In this document: one piece after another, positions 26,513 through 35,797 of the stretch
How positions within the stretch are numbered: position 1 is the stretch's first letter
Layout of the letters: every line of letters starts with the position of its first letter
Notes under the pieces: model-generated
The model's input: the letters and a program-made list of their open reading frames with translations, nothing else
What the model was told of the DNA's origin: nothing
The model's database searches: none
Position numbers and translations under genes: made by a program
Source: Luteibacter sp. Sphag1AF
GTDB lineage: Bacteria; Pseudomonadota; Gammaproteobacteria; Xanthomonadales; Rhodanobacteraceae
NCBI RefSeq assembly: GCF_014192715.1
Contig: NZ_JACHYH010000004.1
Coordinates: 1-64,000 of the forward strand
Reading direction: 5' to 3'
Length of the DNA: 64,000 nt

Positions 26513-27778
26513 CTACTCCTGAAGCAGGTTGTCCACCAGCTTCATCACCCGCTGCACGGAACCGCGCTCGCTGTCGAATACCTTGCGCGCTTCTTTGCCC
26601 ATGTGGTCGCGACGCTTCTCATCGCGCAACAGGTGCAGCACATCCTCGCCCAGCGACTCAGCCGCAGCCACCCGGGCGCCAGCCCCGGCATCCAGCAGCG
26701 CCTGGGTGATTTCCTCGAAATTGTGGGTGAACGGGCCGACCAGCACGGGCTTGCCCAGGGCGGCGGGCTCCAGCACGTTGTGACCACCGATGGGCACGAG
26801 ACTGCCCCCCACGAAGGCGACATCAGAGGCCGCGAAGAAGCGCAGCAGCTCACCCATGGCATCAATGACGAAGCACTGCGTGTGCGCGGACGGCAGACGG
26901 TCGCCACTGCGCGTGGCCGTCTGGAAACCCAGGCTGCGCACCGAGGCCTCTACCGCACGGAAACGCTCCGGATGGCGGGGTGCAATAAGCAGCAATGCAT
27001 CCGGCACGCGACGCAGCACTTCCAGGTGCGCCTGCAAGACCGCCAGCTCTTCGCCTTCGTGCGTGCTGGCTGCAATCCATACCGGTCGCCCCGCGCCCCA
27101 CGTGGCGCGCATGCTGATGCCTTCGGCAAGCGCATCGCACGGAACGGGCATATCGAACTTGAGGTTGCCGCATACCGTGAGCTGGCTGGGCTCCGCACCC
27201 AGCAGGCGATAACGCGCCGCGTCGGTGCGCGACTGTGCCGCAATATGGCTGACGCAACGCAGCGCCTTGCGCACCAGCGAACGCATGCGGGCGTAACCGC
27301 GCAGCGAGCGCTCGGACAGGCGCGCATTGGCAATCAGCAGCGGAATGCCATGACGGCGGCAGGCGAAATAAAGGTTCGGCCAGATTTCCGTTTCCACGAT
27401 AATGGCAAGACGCGGACGCACACTGCGCAGGAAGCGCTTCACGGCAAACGGCAGGTCATACGGCAGGTACACGCTGTAGACCGAATCGCCAAACAGCTGA
27501 CGCACACGCTCAGAGCCGGTCGGCGTCACGGTGGTCACCAGCAGCGGCGCCTGCGGATAAGCCTCCATCAGCGCCTTCACCAGCGGCTCTGCGGCATTCA
27601 CTTCACCCACCGACACGGCGTGCACCCAAAGACAACCATTGAGTCGTGGCGATGCGAAGGTGCCGAAGCGTTCGCGCCAACGCAGGTGGTAGTCGCCGTA
27701 GCGCATGCCGCGCGCCATCAGCCGCAACATGACCAGCGGCGTGAACAGATACATGGCGAAGTTATAGAGAAGGCGCAA
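26513..27778 (-). CDS. waaA: 3-deoxy-D-manno-octulosonic acid transferase (Kdo transferase)
   Basis: 421 residues, GT30 family, inner-membrane anchored by the N-terminal segment. It adds Kdo from CMP-Kdo to lipid IVA. Motifs: GCLWVHAVSVGEVNAAEPLV near residue 47, VTTVTPTGSERVRQLFG, YLPYDLPFAVKRFL, IVETEIWPNLY, and GGHNVLEPAALGKPVLVGP. A minus-strand TATAAT at 27805-27810 is a plausible -10. It diverges from lpxL across 87 bases, pairing two lipid A/Kdo genes. Confidence 0.95.
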   Translation of the reverse strand: MRLLYNFAMYLFTPLVMLRLMARGMRYGDYHLRWRERFGTFASPRLNGCLWVHAVSVGEVNAAEPLVKALMEAYPQAPLLVTTVTPTGSERVRQLFGDSVYSVYLPYDLPFAVKRFLRSVRPRLAIIVETEIWPNLYFACRRHGIPLLIANARLSERSLRGYARMRSLVRKALRCVSHIAAQSRTDAARYRLLGAEPSQLTVCGNLKFDMPVPCDALAEGISMRATWGAGRPVWIAASTHEGEELAVLQAHLEVLRRVPDALLLIAPRHPERFRAVEASVRSLGFQTATRSGDRLPSAHTQCFVIDAMGELLRFFAASDVAFVGGSLVPIGGHNVLEPAALGKPVLVGPFTHNFEEITQALLDAGAGARVAAAESLGEDVLHLLRDEKRRDHMGKEARKVFDSERGSVQRVMKLVDNLLQE

Positions 27779-27865
27779 AATTCGATTCCGCGTCAGGGCT
27801 GGCGATTATAGCCGTCAAACTCCCGCTGGCCGGACGGCGGCACCAGCACGTTACAATCCCCGACC

Positions 27866-28792
27866 ATGCCAGGTACACCACGCCCCTCGTTCTCCCGCTC
27901 GCTGCTGATGCCGCGCCACTGGCCCGCCTGGATAGGCGTGGGCGTCATCTGGCTGATCGCCCGGCTGCCGTTTCGCGTCCTGATGGGCCTCGGCCGGCTG
28001 CTGGGCGGCCTCGCGCTTCACCTCAATTCCGGCCGTCGCCGTATCGCGGCGATCAACATCGGCCTGTGCTTTCCGCATCTGTCGCCCGATGAGCAGAAGG
28101 CGCTGGTCACCGCGAACCTGCGCGACGTGGGCATGATGCTTGTGGAGTTCGCTCTGGGCTGGCTCGGCACCAACCACGCCATTGCGCGCGTGCCCATCGA
28201 CATCGAAGGGCTGGAGCATCTGGAATCCGCGCGCGCGGCAGGCCGTGGCGTGCTGCTGGTGGGCGGTCACTTCTCGCATCTGGAGCTGTGCGCGCGACTG
28301 GTGTCGCAGCGCATCCGCATCTCCGGCATGTACCGGCGCATGGACTCGGACGTATTCGAATGGATCGTGCTGCGCGCGCGCCTGGGCTACGCCGAGGCGA
28401 TGTTCGACAAGGACGACCTGCGCGGCACGGTGAAGTACCTGCGTGCAGGCGGCACACTCTGGTACGCACCCGATCAGGACATGCGCAGCAAGGACAACGT
28501 GTTCGCGCCCTTCTTCGGCGTGCCAGCGGCCACCATCACGGCGACCCATCACCTGGCCCGCCTTTCCAACGCCGTGGTCATTCCTTTCTTTCATCGTCGT
28601 CGCGCGGATGCCACGGGTTACGTATTACGCCTGGGAGCACCGCTTGAGGGTTTCCCCAGCAAGGATGCCGCGGGCGATACCGAGCGAGTCAACCTCGCCA
28701 TCGAGCAGATGGTTCGCGAAGCGCCCGAGCAGTACCTGTGGGTGCACAAACGCTTCAAGACCCGGCCGCCGGGCGAGCCGCCGATTTACTGA
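27866..28792 (+). CDS. lpxL: Lipid A late acyltransferase (LpxL/HtrB type)
   Basis: 308 residues. An N-terminal hydrophobic region is followed by GRRRIAAINIGLCFP and the catalytic H-x4-E in LLVGGHFSHLELCARLV near residue 131; YRRMDSDVFEW, WYAPDQDMRSKDNVFAPFFG and YLWVHKRFKTRPP complete the family pattern. It transfers an acyl chain to Kdo2-lipid IVA at the inner membrane. A TACAAT lies only eight bases before the ATG and there is no Shine-Dalgarno, so the mRNA may be almost leaderless. A terminator follows. Confidence 0.92.
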   Translation: MPGTPRPSFSRSLLMPRHWPAWIGVGVIWLIARLPFRVLMGLGRLLGGLALHLNSGRRRIAAINIGLCFPHLSPDEQKALVTANLRDVGMMLVEFALGWLGTNHAIARVPIDIEGLEHLESARAAGRGVLLVGGHFSHLELCARLVSQRIRISGMYRRMDSDVFEWIVLRARLGYAEAMFDKDDLRGTVKYLRAGGTLWYAPDQDMRSKDNVFAPFFGVPAATITATHHLARLSNAVVIPFFHRRRADATGYVLRLGAPLEGFPSKDAAGDTERVNLAIEQMVREAPEQYLWVHKRFKTRPPGEPPIY

Positions 28793-28820
28793 ATGGCTCG
28801 CTGAACGACTTGCTGAACCG

Positions 28821-28839
28821 CCTGCCGAAGCAGGTTTTT
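28821..28839 (+). terminator. Intrinsic terminator of lpxL
   Basis: CCTGC-CGAA-GCAGG followed by five T, 28 bases after the lpxL stop. Just beyond it, AAGTTTCGCGAAAACTT (28846-28862) is a near palindrome in front of the DUF535 gene and may be part of its control region. Confidence 0.75.
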
Positions 28840-28904
28840 CGTGAAAGTTTCGCGAAAACTTGCGGGCGTAGAACCTCTACTGTCCCCACAGTCCAAGGTT
28901 CCAG

Positions 28905-29822
28905 ATGTCATCGCTCGCGCGATTCATTCGTTCGCTTTCCGGCCGGAGTGAATGGCACCGCTCGCGTGCGAGTGGGGCCGTGTCCACGCTGAAATATGCC
29001 GTGCGCAGCGCTGTCGAGTGGAAGGGCCACAATCGCTGGCTCACGTTCCTTGAACAGACCCCGGGCATGCCTGCCGTGGCAGCGAAAGACCGGACGCTGG
29101 TCGAACGTTACCAGCACCGCTTCATCCATCTGGGCCTCAGCCGGGCACAGAAGCTGGAGATCCTGTACGCGCATTATCTCTTCGCGTCGCAGAGCTTTCC
29201 TTCGCACCTTTTCAGCAAGCTGTATCACGAGCGCACGGCGAACCTCGGTGCGGTGATCCTGCGCGACGGCAGCGAGCTGAATCTTGTGCTCAAGGCGCCG
29301 GAACTTCGCGGCCATGAGGGGGAGTTGTCGATCTATCTGCAGAATGCGCAGGGCCAGCGACTCTCTTTTGCCACCGTGACCTTCGCCGATGGTGGCAAGA
29401 CGCTCCTTATTGGCTGCATCCAGGGTGCGACGTCGGGCGCCGGGCGTGAAGCCATCCGCGAACTGACCAAACAGTGCCACGGCCTGCGCCCGAAGAACCT
29501 GCTGCTTTCGGCCATCCATGCGCTGGCCGAAGGCTTCGGCGTCCAGCGCATTCGCGCGGTGGGCAACGCGAACCATCCGTTCGCGCGCATCGCCAACAAG
29601 ATCAAGGCCGACTACGACGGCTTCTGGACGGAAAGCGGCGGAATCGCCGCCCCCGATGGCTTCTTCGACCTTCCGCTGTACGAGGAAAAACGCCTGGAAG
29701 CCGATGTCGAAAGCAAGCACCGCAGTGCCTTCCGCAAGCGCGAGGCGCTGCGTCAGCAGGCATGCGCCCTGGTGACGGATGCCTTCGGCATCACCTCGCA
29801 CACGACGTCAATGGCGGCCTGA
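28905..29822 (+). CDS. VirK/YbjX family protein (DUF535)
   Basis: 305 residues, no signal peptide or clear membrane span. DUF535 traits include HRFIHLGLSRAQKLEILYAH, VTFADGGKTLLIGCIQGA, LRPKNLLLSAIHALAEGFG and YDGFWTESGG. VirK/YbjX proteins have been linked to envelope or antimicrobial-peptide phenotypes in enterics, but the biochemical activity is unknown. It sits between lpxL and LPS glycosyltransferase genes. Its last 15 bases overlap the convergent GT2 gene. Confidence 0.88.
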   Translation: MSSLARFIRSLSGRSEWHRSRASGAVSTLKYAVRSAVEWKGHNRWLTFLEQTPGMPAVAAKDRTLVERYQHRFIHLGLSRAQKLEILYAHYLFASQSFPSHLFSKLYHERTANLGAVILRDGSELNLVLKAPELRGHEGELSIYLQNAQGQRLSFATVTFADGGKTLLIGCIQGATSGAGREAIRELTKQCHGLRPKNLLLSAIHALAEGFGVQRIRAVGNANHPFARIANKIKADYDGFWTESGGIAAPDGFFDLPLYEEKRLEADVESKHRSAFRKREALRQQACALVTDAFGITSHTTSMAA

Positions 29823-30602
29823 ATCCCGCTCGCGGCGACGTTTCTCGTAGAGCTTGGCGTACTTCAGAAACGCATAGAACGCATGGACACGGGCCGCGAT
29901 GAATCCGGCCCAGCCCGCGCGGTAATGCCCGCGCACAAAGTAGTAACGGGTGAAGGCCACACCCGAATAAAAAACCATGCGCAACCGCAGCGCTCTCGGC
30001 GCGCGGGTATGACGGTCGTCTACCTGTAGCGTGGAATAGCGGTTGGCCTTGTCCACCCGACCGGCGATATCGCGCTCGCCGTAGTGGTCGATCACGGCGG
30101 CAAGCTGCTGGACCGGCCCGTCCACTTCGATGCTTTCGTGTACCTCGTGGCCGCTCATGCGCGCGCGCTCGCGGTCAAACAGCCGCACGTAGTGATTGAG
30201 CCGCGTGCGGTTTGCCTGCCACCGCCAGAACACCCACTCCCGGCGCCAGAGCTTGAACCCTGCCACCTGCGGCGCGACCAGAGCCTCGCGCACGACATCC
30301 GCTGCCAGGGCCGGCAGCGCCTCGTCGGAATCCAGCAATAGCACCCAACGATGCGTGGCCAGATCAATGGCCGCCTGTTTCTGGGCGCTGTATCCCGCGA
30401 ACGGCTGCACGCGGAATACGGCACCGTAGCTCCGGGCAATCGACTCCGTGCGATCGGTTGAGCCCGAATCCAGCACCACAATTTCGTCGGCCCAGCGTAC
30501 GGAGGCCAGGCACGCGTCCAGCGTGTCTTCGTTGTCCAACGTGGTCACGACCACCGACAACGGCTCACGCACGCACGGGCTCCCCATCGCTGAGGTCCGC
30601 AT
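29808..30602 (-). CDS. Family 2 glycosyltransferase, WaaE/KdtX-like
   Basis: 264 residues. GT-A fold with LSVVVTTLDNEDTLDACL near residue 14, EIVVLDSGSTDRT, GYSAQKQAAIDLA and the DxD-type LLLDSDEALP. GFKLWRREWVFWRW and the HEVHESIEVDG segment resemble core-LPS beta-glucosyltransferases of the WaaE/KdtX group. It likely acts on the cytoplasmic face during core assembly. It overlaps the upstream O-antigen ligase-like gene by 38 bases and DUF535 tail-to-tail by 15. Confidence 0.88.
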   Translation of the reverse strand: MRTSAMGSPCVREPLSVVVTTLDNEDTLDACLASVRWADEIVVLDSGSTDRTESIARSYGAVFRVQPFAGYSAQKQAAIDLATHRWVLLLDSDEALPALAADVVREALVAPQVAGFKLWRREWVFWRWQANRTRLNHYVRLFDRERARMSGHEVHESIEVDGPVQQLAAVIDHYGERDIAGRVDKANRYSTLQVDDRHTRAPRALRLRMVFYSGVAFTRYYFVRGHYRAGWAGFIAARVHAFYAFLKYAKLYEKRRRERDSGRH

Positions 30603-31821
30603 ACAGCGCGGCCGCCCACACCGCGAGCAGCCACCAGAACACCAGGCCCCACCATGCGGAATAGAAGGCCATGTGCGTGTTCAGCGGAAACAGCATCGCG
30701 GCCAGCGCCACGGTGGCCGGGAAGGCTCGCGCGCGGCCCTCGGGCCCGGCACGACGCCACGCACGCCATGCGATCACCAGCCCCGCCGCCCAGCACAGCA
30801 ATCCAAGCACGCCGGTTTCAGTCGCGATCTCCAGCAGCAGCTGGTGGGCGTGACAGGCGCCCTCGCCCACCGCGCAGCGCTCGATGCCAACGAAGCGGTC
30901 GTCGGTGGTGGTGTAGGAGGGGTAAGCATTGCGGAAGCCGCGCACGCCAACGCCATTGATCGGGTGATCGGCAAACATGCGAAGAGCGGTCTTCCAGATT
31001 TCCAGGCGGCCAGTCAGCGCCGTGTTCAGCGATGCCTCCGACCCCTGCGTCACGACCAGCGTATGCGCGATGCGGTCATGCATGCGCGGCGACACCTTCC
31101 AGCCGATACCCAGCGCAGCGACCAGCGCGAGAGCGCCCGCCGCGCAGAACGCCGCGAATCGCAAAGGCGTGCGGCTTTCACGCCACAGGAAAGCCAGGCC
31201 CACCAGCCCGTAGCAGATCCATGCCGCGCGCGCGCCCGACAGCAGCACCGGGCCTAGCACCAGCAGATAGGCGAGCAGCAGACCCCGCCAGCCCCAGCGC
31301 TCGCGCGCGGCCCACAACGCAAAGGGCGCGAATGCGGCCAGTGCGGGGCCAAGCTTCAGATTGTCGGCCCCGAACAAACCCGAAAGACGTTCGGGATTGG
31401 ACATGCCGCGCAGCCCCCACCCCGTAAGAGCCTGCACCCAGGCATCTGCCACCCACAGCGCCACGACCACACCCGTCCACAGGTACAGCGCGCGGACCTT
31501 GCCCGGGCGACGCATCGCAAAGCACGTGTACACCCCCAAAGGCGCAAAACGCAGGATGCCAGCCACTGTTCCCAGTGTGCGGCCGGGAGCCACGGCATCC
31601 ACGGCAGAAATGAGTGCGGCCAGTGCGTAGGCCGCAAAAAGCATCAGGAAAAGGCGCGCTCCCGGATGGCTTTCCAGCGCGCGCGGCTCGCGCGCAATCA
31701 GCAGCAGAGCGCCGATCAGCGAGAGGACCACGCCAAGCTCCGCACTGCGCCCGAACGGCAGAAGTGCCGGGACCAGCCATATCGGCAAAAGGGGCGAACG
31801 GAGCGCGGCTTTCAGCGACAT
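30565..31821 (-). CDS. O-antigen ligase/polymerase family membrane protein
   Basis: 418 residues from the ATG at 31821 (upstream codons to 31902 are not hydrophobic or conserved in style). Ten or more membrane segments are visible, with a large periplasmic loop containing GSEASLNTALTGRLEIWKTA and HPINGVGVRGFRNAYP, followed by ACHAHQLLLEIATETGVLG, the Wzy_C/WaaL signature. It either ligates O-antigen to core or polymerises a glycan; sequence alone does not separate these. It lies between GT4 and GT2 genes in a same-strand run. Confidence 0.88.
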   Translation of the reverse strand: MSLKAALRSPLLPIWLVPALLPFGRSAELGVVLSLIGALLLIAREPRALESHPGARLFLMLFAAYALAALISAVDAVAPGRTLGTVAGILRFAPLGVYTCFAMRRPGKVRALYLWTGVVVALWVADAWVQALTGWGLRGMSNPERLSGLFGADNLKLGPALAAFAPFALWAARERWGWRGLLLAYLLVLGPVLLSGARAAWICYGLVGLAFLWRESRTPLRFAAFCAAGALALVAALGIGWKVSPRMHDRIAHTLVVTQGSEASLNTALTGRLEIWKTALRMFADHPINGVGVRGFRNAYPSYTTTDDRFVGIERCAVGEGACHAHQLLLEIATETGVLGLLCWAAGLVIAWRAWRRAGPEGRARAFPATVALAAMLFPLNTHMAFYSAWWGLVFWWLLAVWAAALYADLSDGEPVRA

Positions 31822-31888
31822 GGAATGACCATAGAAGGAGACCGACGCGATTATAGACGTGCGTGCCTCCCCACCGGGCGCGGACGGG

Positions 31889-33022
31889 TCAGGTGCCGGC
31901 AACTACTTCGGCGTACAGCGAAAGCGTGGCGTTCTGCATGTCCACGAGGCGATAGCTGCGCGGCGGCGGAATGGACGGCGCGAAGCGAAGCAACTCCGCC
32001 GCACGCTCCACCAGCTTCTCGCGATCCCCCAGCGGAACGCGTCCCGCCGGATAAAGCTCGGCCAGAAGCTCGCCGACGCCGCCATGGGCATACCCCATGA
32101 CCGGACGGCACATGGCCAGCGCTTCCACCACCGTGCGCCCGAACGACTCCGGACGGGTGGACAGCTGGAGCACCAGCGCGGACATCGCGTAGACATCCCG
32201 CACGTCCGGACGGGTGGGAGAAATCACCACCTTGTCGTCCAGGTTGCGCTCGTGAATCAACTGGCGCAGCTCGGCGACATAGGCCTCGCGCCCGGGCTCG
32301 TCGGCGCCCAGCAGCAGCAGGCGCGCGTCGATGGCGCGGTGATCCAGATCGGCCAGCAACTCGATGGCGTCACGATGGCCTTTCAGGCGCGTGCCGCGTC
32401 CGGGCAGCGTCAGCAGCGGCGCACCGGCCAACTGCGGATACTGTTCAAAAAAGGCCTGCTGCCAGCTGTCGTCCGGACGATAGCCATAAGGAAAGGCATC
32501 CGTATCAATGCCACGCGGCACGACGGCGATGCGTGCGGTGTCCAGGCTGGGATAGTGGCGCAGCACGTAATCACGCAGGGTCTGCGACACCACAATGACC
32601 CGCTCGCCGCGCATCAGCACCGCACTGTAACGGCCCGGGCTGTTCAACCCGTGCACCGTAGTGACGAAATGCGGGCGCGGCTTCACACCCCGCATGGCCC
32701 ACCAGCCAATCCACGCCGGCAGGCGCGAACGGGCGTGAACCACGTCAGGCTTCAGTTCGCGAAACAGCTTGCGCAGCTTGCCAACGGTGAACAACGTGGA
32801 CAACGACTTGCGTCCGATGGGCAACGTGACGTGCCGGCTGCCTTCGGCTTCCAGCTGCGCCACGAGCCCACCGCCGGCCGATACCACGACCGACGTATGA
32901 CCTGCGGCCACGAGGGCGCGCGCAATCTCAAGCGTCGACCGCTCAGCTCCACCGGCATGCAACGCGGGGATCAGCTGTACGACCGTCATCGCCTTGGGGC
33001 TCTGGGTGATTTCGGCGGCCAT
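31889..33022 (-). CDS. Family 4 glycosyltransferase
   Basis: 377 residues, GT-B fold. The N-terminal half has LIPALHAGGAERSTLEIARAL and DVVHARSRLPAWIGW; the C-terminal donor site has LLTLPGRGTRLKGHRDAIEL and the E-x7-E motif in RPESFGRTVVEALAM. LPS core or exopolysaccharide sugar transfer is likely. The start is ATG 33022; an internal ATG at 32989 (MTVVQLIPAL) is an alternative that matches family starts equally well. It is 67 bases upstream of the O-antigen ligase-like gene. Confidence 0.9.
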   Translation of the reverse strand: MAAEITQSPKAMTVVQLIPALHAGGAERSTLEIARALVAAGHTSVVVSAGGGLVAQLEAEGSRHVTLPIGRKSLSTLFTVGKLRKLFRELKPDVVHARSRLPAWIGWWAMRGVKPRPHFVTTVHGLNSPGRYSAVLMRGERVIVVSQTLRDYVLRHYPSLDTARIAVVPRGIDTDAFPYGYRPDDSWQQAFFEQYPQLAGAPLLTLPGRGTRLKGHRDAIELLADLDHRAIDARLLLLGADEPGREAYVAELRQLIHERNLDDKVVISPTRPDVRDVYAMSALVLQLSTRPESFGRTVVEALAMCRPVMGYAHGGVGELLAELYPAGRVPLGDREKLVERAAELLRFAPSIPPPRSYRLVDMQNATLSLYAEVVAGT

Positions 33023-33083
33023 GGTGGTTATCCGGAATGGTCTGCCGAATCGGCAATCAGGTTACGTACCGGCTTGCGCCGAA

Positions 33084-33290
33084 TCAGTCGCGCAGGATGT
33101 AGCGGGCACCGCAATAGGAACACACCGACTCACCACCTTCCGTCTCGATAGGCAGATACACCCGCGGATGTGAATTCCACAGATGCATGCCCGGCATCGG
33201 GCATGACAGGGGCAGATCCGCACGGGTGACCTCGTAACGGTTTTCTGCGTTGGCGGGCTTCAGCGGCAGCGCCGCGTCGGTAACAGTCAT
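33084..33290 (-). CDS. Small zinc-finger (CHCC) protein
   Basis: 68 residues, start chosen at MTVTDAALPL. The core LPLSCPMPGMHLWNSHPRV then VCSYCGARYIL holds the C-x-H-x-C-C pattern of the zinc-finger domain related to the NDUFS6 complex I subunit. In proteobacteria these small proteins are widespread next to envelope or respiratory genes; function is undefined. Upstream frame to 33365 is not protein-like. Confidence 0.85.
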   Translation of the reverse strand: MTVTDAALPLKPANAENRYEVTRADLPLSCPMPGMHLWNSHPRVYLPIETEGGESVCSYCGARYILRD

Positions 33291-33363
33291 GATGGTGCTC
33301 CGAAAGTACGTCGATTCGGTCGAAGAGGGCATGTTAACAGGAGATAGCCGAAGGAAGATGAGC

Positions 33364-33394
33364 AAAAAAAAACCCGCGCCGTCACCGGCGCGGG
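33364..33394 (-). terminator. Intrinsic terminator of yceI-like gene
   Basis: CCCGCGCCG-TCAC-CGGCGCGGG (33373-33394) is a perfect 9-bp stem; on the minus strand it is followed by nine T (A run at 33364-33372). It ends the leftward transcript from the YceI gene. Confidence 0.93.
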
Positions 33395-33425
33395 CTCTGA
33401 ACGCGGGCCCGGAGGGCGCTGGCTC

Positions 33426-34028
33426 TTACTTGCCGCCCATCTTGGCCTTATAGGCTTCCGATTCGATGGCTTCGGTCGTGATGCGGATCTTGATCTCGTC
33501 CGACACGTTGGGCACATAAGCGCCCATGCCAAAGTCCGAACGCTTGATCGAGGCGACAGCGTCGAAGCCGGCCGCCTGAGCCTTCAGCATCGGGTGCTCA
33601 CCCACCTTGTTGATCGTGACGGCAAGCGTCACCGGCTTGGTGACACCGTGGACCGTGAGGTCGCCGGTGACATTCAGCTTGCCCTTGCCAGCGGCAGCGA
33701 CCTTCGTGCTCTTGAAGGTGATGTCCGGGTACTTGGCGGCATCGAAGAAGTCCGGCTTCTTCAGGTGATCGTCAAGCGCAGGCACATGGGTGTCCAGAGC
33801 CGACAGCGGCAGGGTCACTTCCACGCTGGACTTCGTCGGGGCGGCTTCGTCATAGACGAGCGTGCCCTGCACGCCGCCGAGGTTGGCGGTCGGGTTGGAG
33901 AAGCCCATGTGGTTCCAGCTGAACAGGACCATGGTATGGCCAGCGTCCAGGGTGTAGTTGACCGGGGCGGCCTGGGCCGAACCGGCGGCGATCAGACCGG
34001 CGAGAGCGAGGTAACGGATTGCGCGCAT
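33426..34028 (-). CDS. YceI family periplasmic protein
   Basis: 200 residues. A signal peptide (YLALAGLIAAGSAQA) is followed by the YceI lipocalin-like barrel: NYTLDAGHTMVLFSWNHMG, DTHVPALDDHLKKPDFFDAAKYP, FKSTKV and GDLTVHGVTKPVTL. Members bind polyprenoid or fatty lipids in the periplasm. GAGATAACC precedes the ATG. It is 68 bases downstream of the nitroreductase gene. Confidence 0.94.
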   Translation of the reverse strand: MRAIRYLALAGLIAAGSAQAAPVNYTLDAGHTMVLFSWNHMGFSNPTANLGGVQGTLVYDEAAPTKSSVEVTLPLSALDTHVPALDDHLKKPDFFDAAKYPDITFKSTKVAAAGKGKLNVTGDLTVHGVTKPVTLAVTINKVGEHPMLKAQAAGFDAVASIKRSDFGMGAYVPNVSDEIKIRITTEAIESEAYKAKMGGK

Positions 34029-34096
34029 GGTTATCTCCAGCTGCGGGGTGGGTACTGCAAGGGGCGGACGGCAGTACGAGGCTGCCGCCCTTGGAA

Positions 34097-34690
34097 TCAG
34101 GCGATGGTCGCCGCTTCGTCGAAATCCAGGCGCGGCAGGCGGCCGAACAGGTTGGTATTCGCGTCACCGTAACCGATGTTCACGATGAAATTGGACTTGA
34201 TGGCGGTGCCGGCGAAGAACGCCGCATCGACTGCCGCGTTGTCGAAGCCGGACATCGGACCACAGTCCAGGCCCAGAGCGCGGGCCGCCATCATCAGATA
34301 GGCGCCCTGCAGCGAGCCGTTGCGGAAGCCGGTGGCCTGGATGTTGGGCTCGTTGCCCACGAACCAGGCGCGCGCATCAGCATGGGGGAACAACTTGGGA
34401 AGCTTTTCGTAGAACTCGAAATCCGTCGCCACGATGGCAGTGACCGGGGCAGCCATCGTCTTGGCCACGTTATTTTCCGAAAGTGCAGGCTTCAACTTTT
34501 CCTTGGCCTGGGCCGACTTCACAAACACCACGCGCATCGGCGAGGAGTTGGCGGCCGTCGGGCCGAACTTCGCCAGCTCATACAGGCGATGCAGTTGCTC
34601 GTCGGTCACTTCCTTCTCAAGCCACGCGTTATAGGTGCGGGCGGTCAGGAACAGCTGGTCGAGGGCGGCATCGTTCAGCGGAGCAGTCAT
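34097..34690 (-). CDS. Malonic semialdehyde reductase, RutE-like nitroreductase
   Basis: 197 residues, FMN nitroreductase fold. [34 protein letters not shown] near residue 44, [19 protein letters not shown] and [14 protein letters not shown] are the HadB/RutE pattern. RutE reduces malonic semialdehyde from pyrimidine breakdown, but no other rut genes are here, so a general aldehyde or quinone reductase role is as likely. GGATAACC precedes the start; it diverges from the ELM1 gene. Confidence 0.9.
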   Translation of the reverse strand: MTAPLNDAALDQLFLTARTYNAWLEKEVTDEQLHRLYELAKFGPTAANSSPMRVVFVKSAQAKEKLKPALSENNVAKTMAAPVTAIVATDFEFYEKLPKLFPHADARAWFVGNEPNIQATGFRNGSLQGAYLMMAARALGLDCGPMSGFDNAAVDAAFFAGTAIKSNFIVNIGYGDANTNLFGRLPRLDFDEAATIA

Positions 34691-34831
34691 GGTTATCCTT
34701 TATGGGTCAGTCGGGCCGGCACTGTCGGCATCCACACAGTGTAAGCGGGACAATGGTGCCGTGAACCGACGCAATGAGGAACGTAGTGTGCGAAATACGA
34801 CAACAATCGACCTGACGAGGGTTCCCACCGC

Positions 34832-35794
34832 GTGACCACCACGGGCGAATGCTGGGTTGTGACCGATGGCGCGGCGGGCAACCGGCGCCAGGCCCTGGCG
34901 CTGGCCGAGGCACTGGGCATGCCGGTGCGCGAGTTCATCCTCTCGCTCCGGGCCCCCTGGTCGTGGCTGGCCCCCCGGATGTTGCCGGGCGTCGATCGTG
35001 CCTGCCGCCGCGATGGTGCCTGCTTTTCGCCGCCGTGGCCCCGCATTGCCATTGGCTGCGGACGGGCCGCTGCCCTGCTCACGCGGCGGCTGCGGGTGCG
35101 CTCGGGCGGCGCCACGCTCGTTGTGCAGATTCTTGACCCACGGGTTTCACCCAAGCACTGGGACGTGGTGATTGCCCCCCGGCACGACGGCCTCGCGGGG
35201 CCGAATGTCATCACAACCGCAGGATCACTCAACCCGGTCGACGATCAATGGCTGGGCGATGGGCGCGATGCGTTTGCCTCGCTGTCCGACCTGAAGGGCC
35301 CCCGGCTTGCCGTGTTGGTGGGAGGGCCGCGCCGGGACATGCCCTTTGACGCGAAGGCCGTCGGCCACCTCATCGACGCCATCGCGGCGCGCCACATCCT
35401 GGATGGCGGCAGCGTCATGACCGTGGTGTCACGCCGTACGCCCGCCCCCGCCGTGTCCGCATTGCGCGCAACCTTACGGGATCTGCCCGGATTCATCTGG
35501 GCCAGCGATGAGGACGGTCCCAATCCGTATCCGGGCGTACTGGGCTGGGCTGACCGTTTCCTGGTCACACCCGATTCGGTGAACATGATCTCCGAAGCCT
35601 GCGCCACGGGCCGCCCGGTGCACACCTTCGCCGCCAACGCCCTGCCCCCGCGCATCGCCCGGTTCCATGCCAGCCTTCGCGCCAGTGGAAGATTGCACGA
35701 CACCACAGCCATCACGCCCCCAGAGCAGATCCCGCTGCGCGAAACCGAGAGCATCGCCGCCACGCTGAAAGCCCGGCTTCGCGCACGAACCTGA
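34832..35794 (+). CDS. ELM1/DUF1022 family protein (GT-B-like)
   Basis: 320 residues from a GTG at 34832 with GACGAGG upstream. Hallmarks: WVVTDGAAGNRRQALALAEAL at the start, VVQILDPRVSPKHWDVVIAP near residue 95, LVGGPRRDMPFD and LVTPDSVNMISEACATGRPV near residue 248, which is the sugar-nucleotide-like site of this family named after plant mitochondrial ELM1. In bacteria these occur with LPS genes and are suspected glycosyltransferases. The tail-to-tail GT4 gene, three bases away, supports an envelope role. Confidence 0.85.
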   Translation: MTTTGECWVVTDGAAGNRRQALALAEALGMPVREFILSLRAPWSWLAPRMLPGVDRACRRDGACFSPPWPRIAIGCGRAAALLTRRLRVRSGGATLVVQILDPRVSPKHWDVVIAPRHDGLAGPNVITTAGSLNPVDDQWLGDGRDAFASLSDLKGPRLAVLVGGPRRDMPFDAKAVGHLIDAIAARHILDGGSVMTVVSRRTPAPAVSALRATLRDLPGFIWASDEDGPNPYPGVLGWADRFLVTPDSVNMISEACATGRPVHTFAANALPPRIARFHASLRASGRLHDTTAITPPEQIPLRETESIAATLKARLRART

Positions 35795-35797
35795 TCG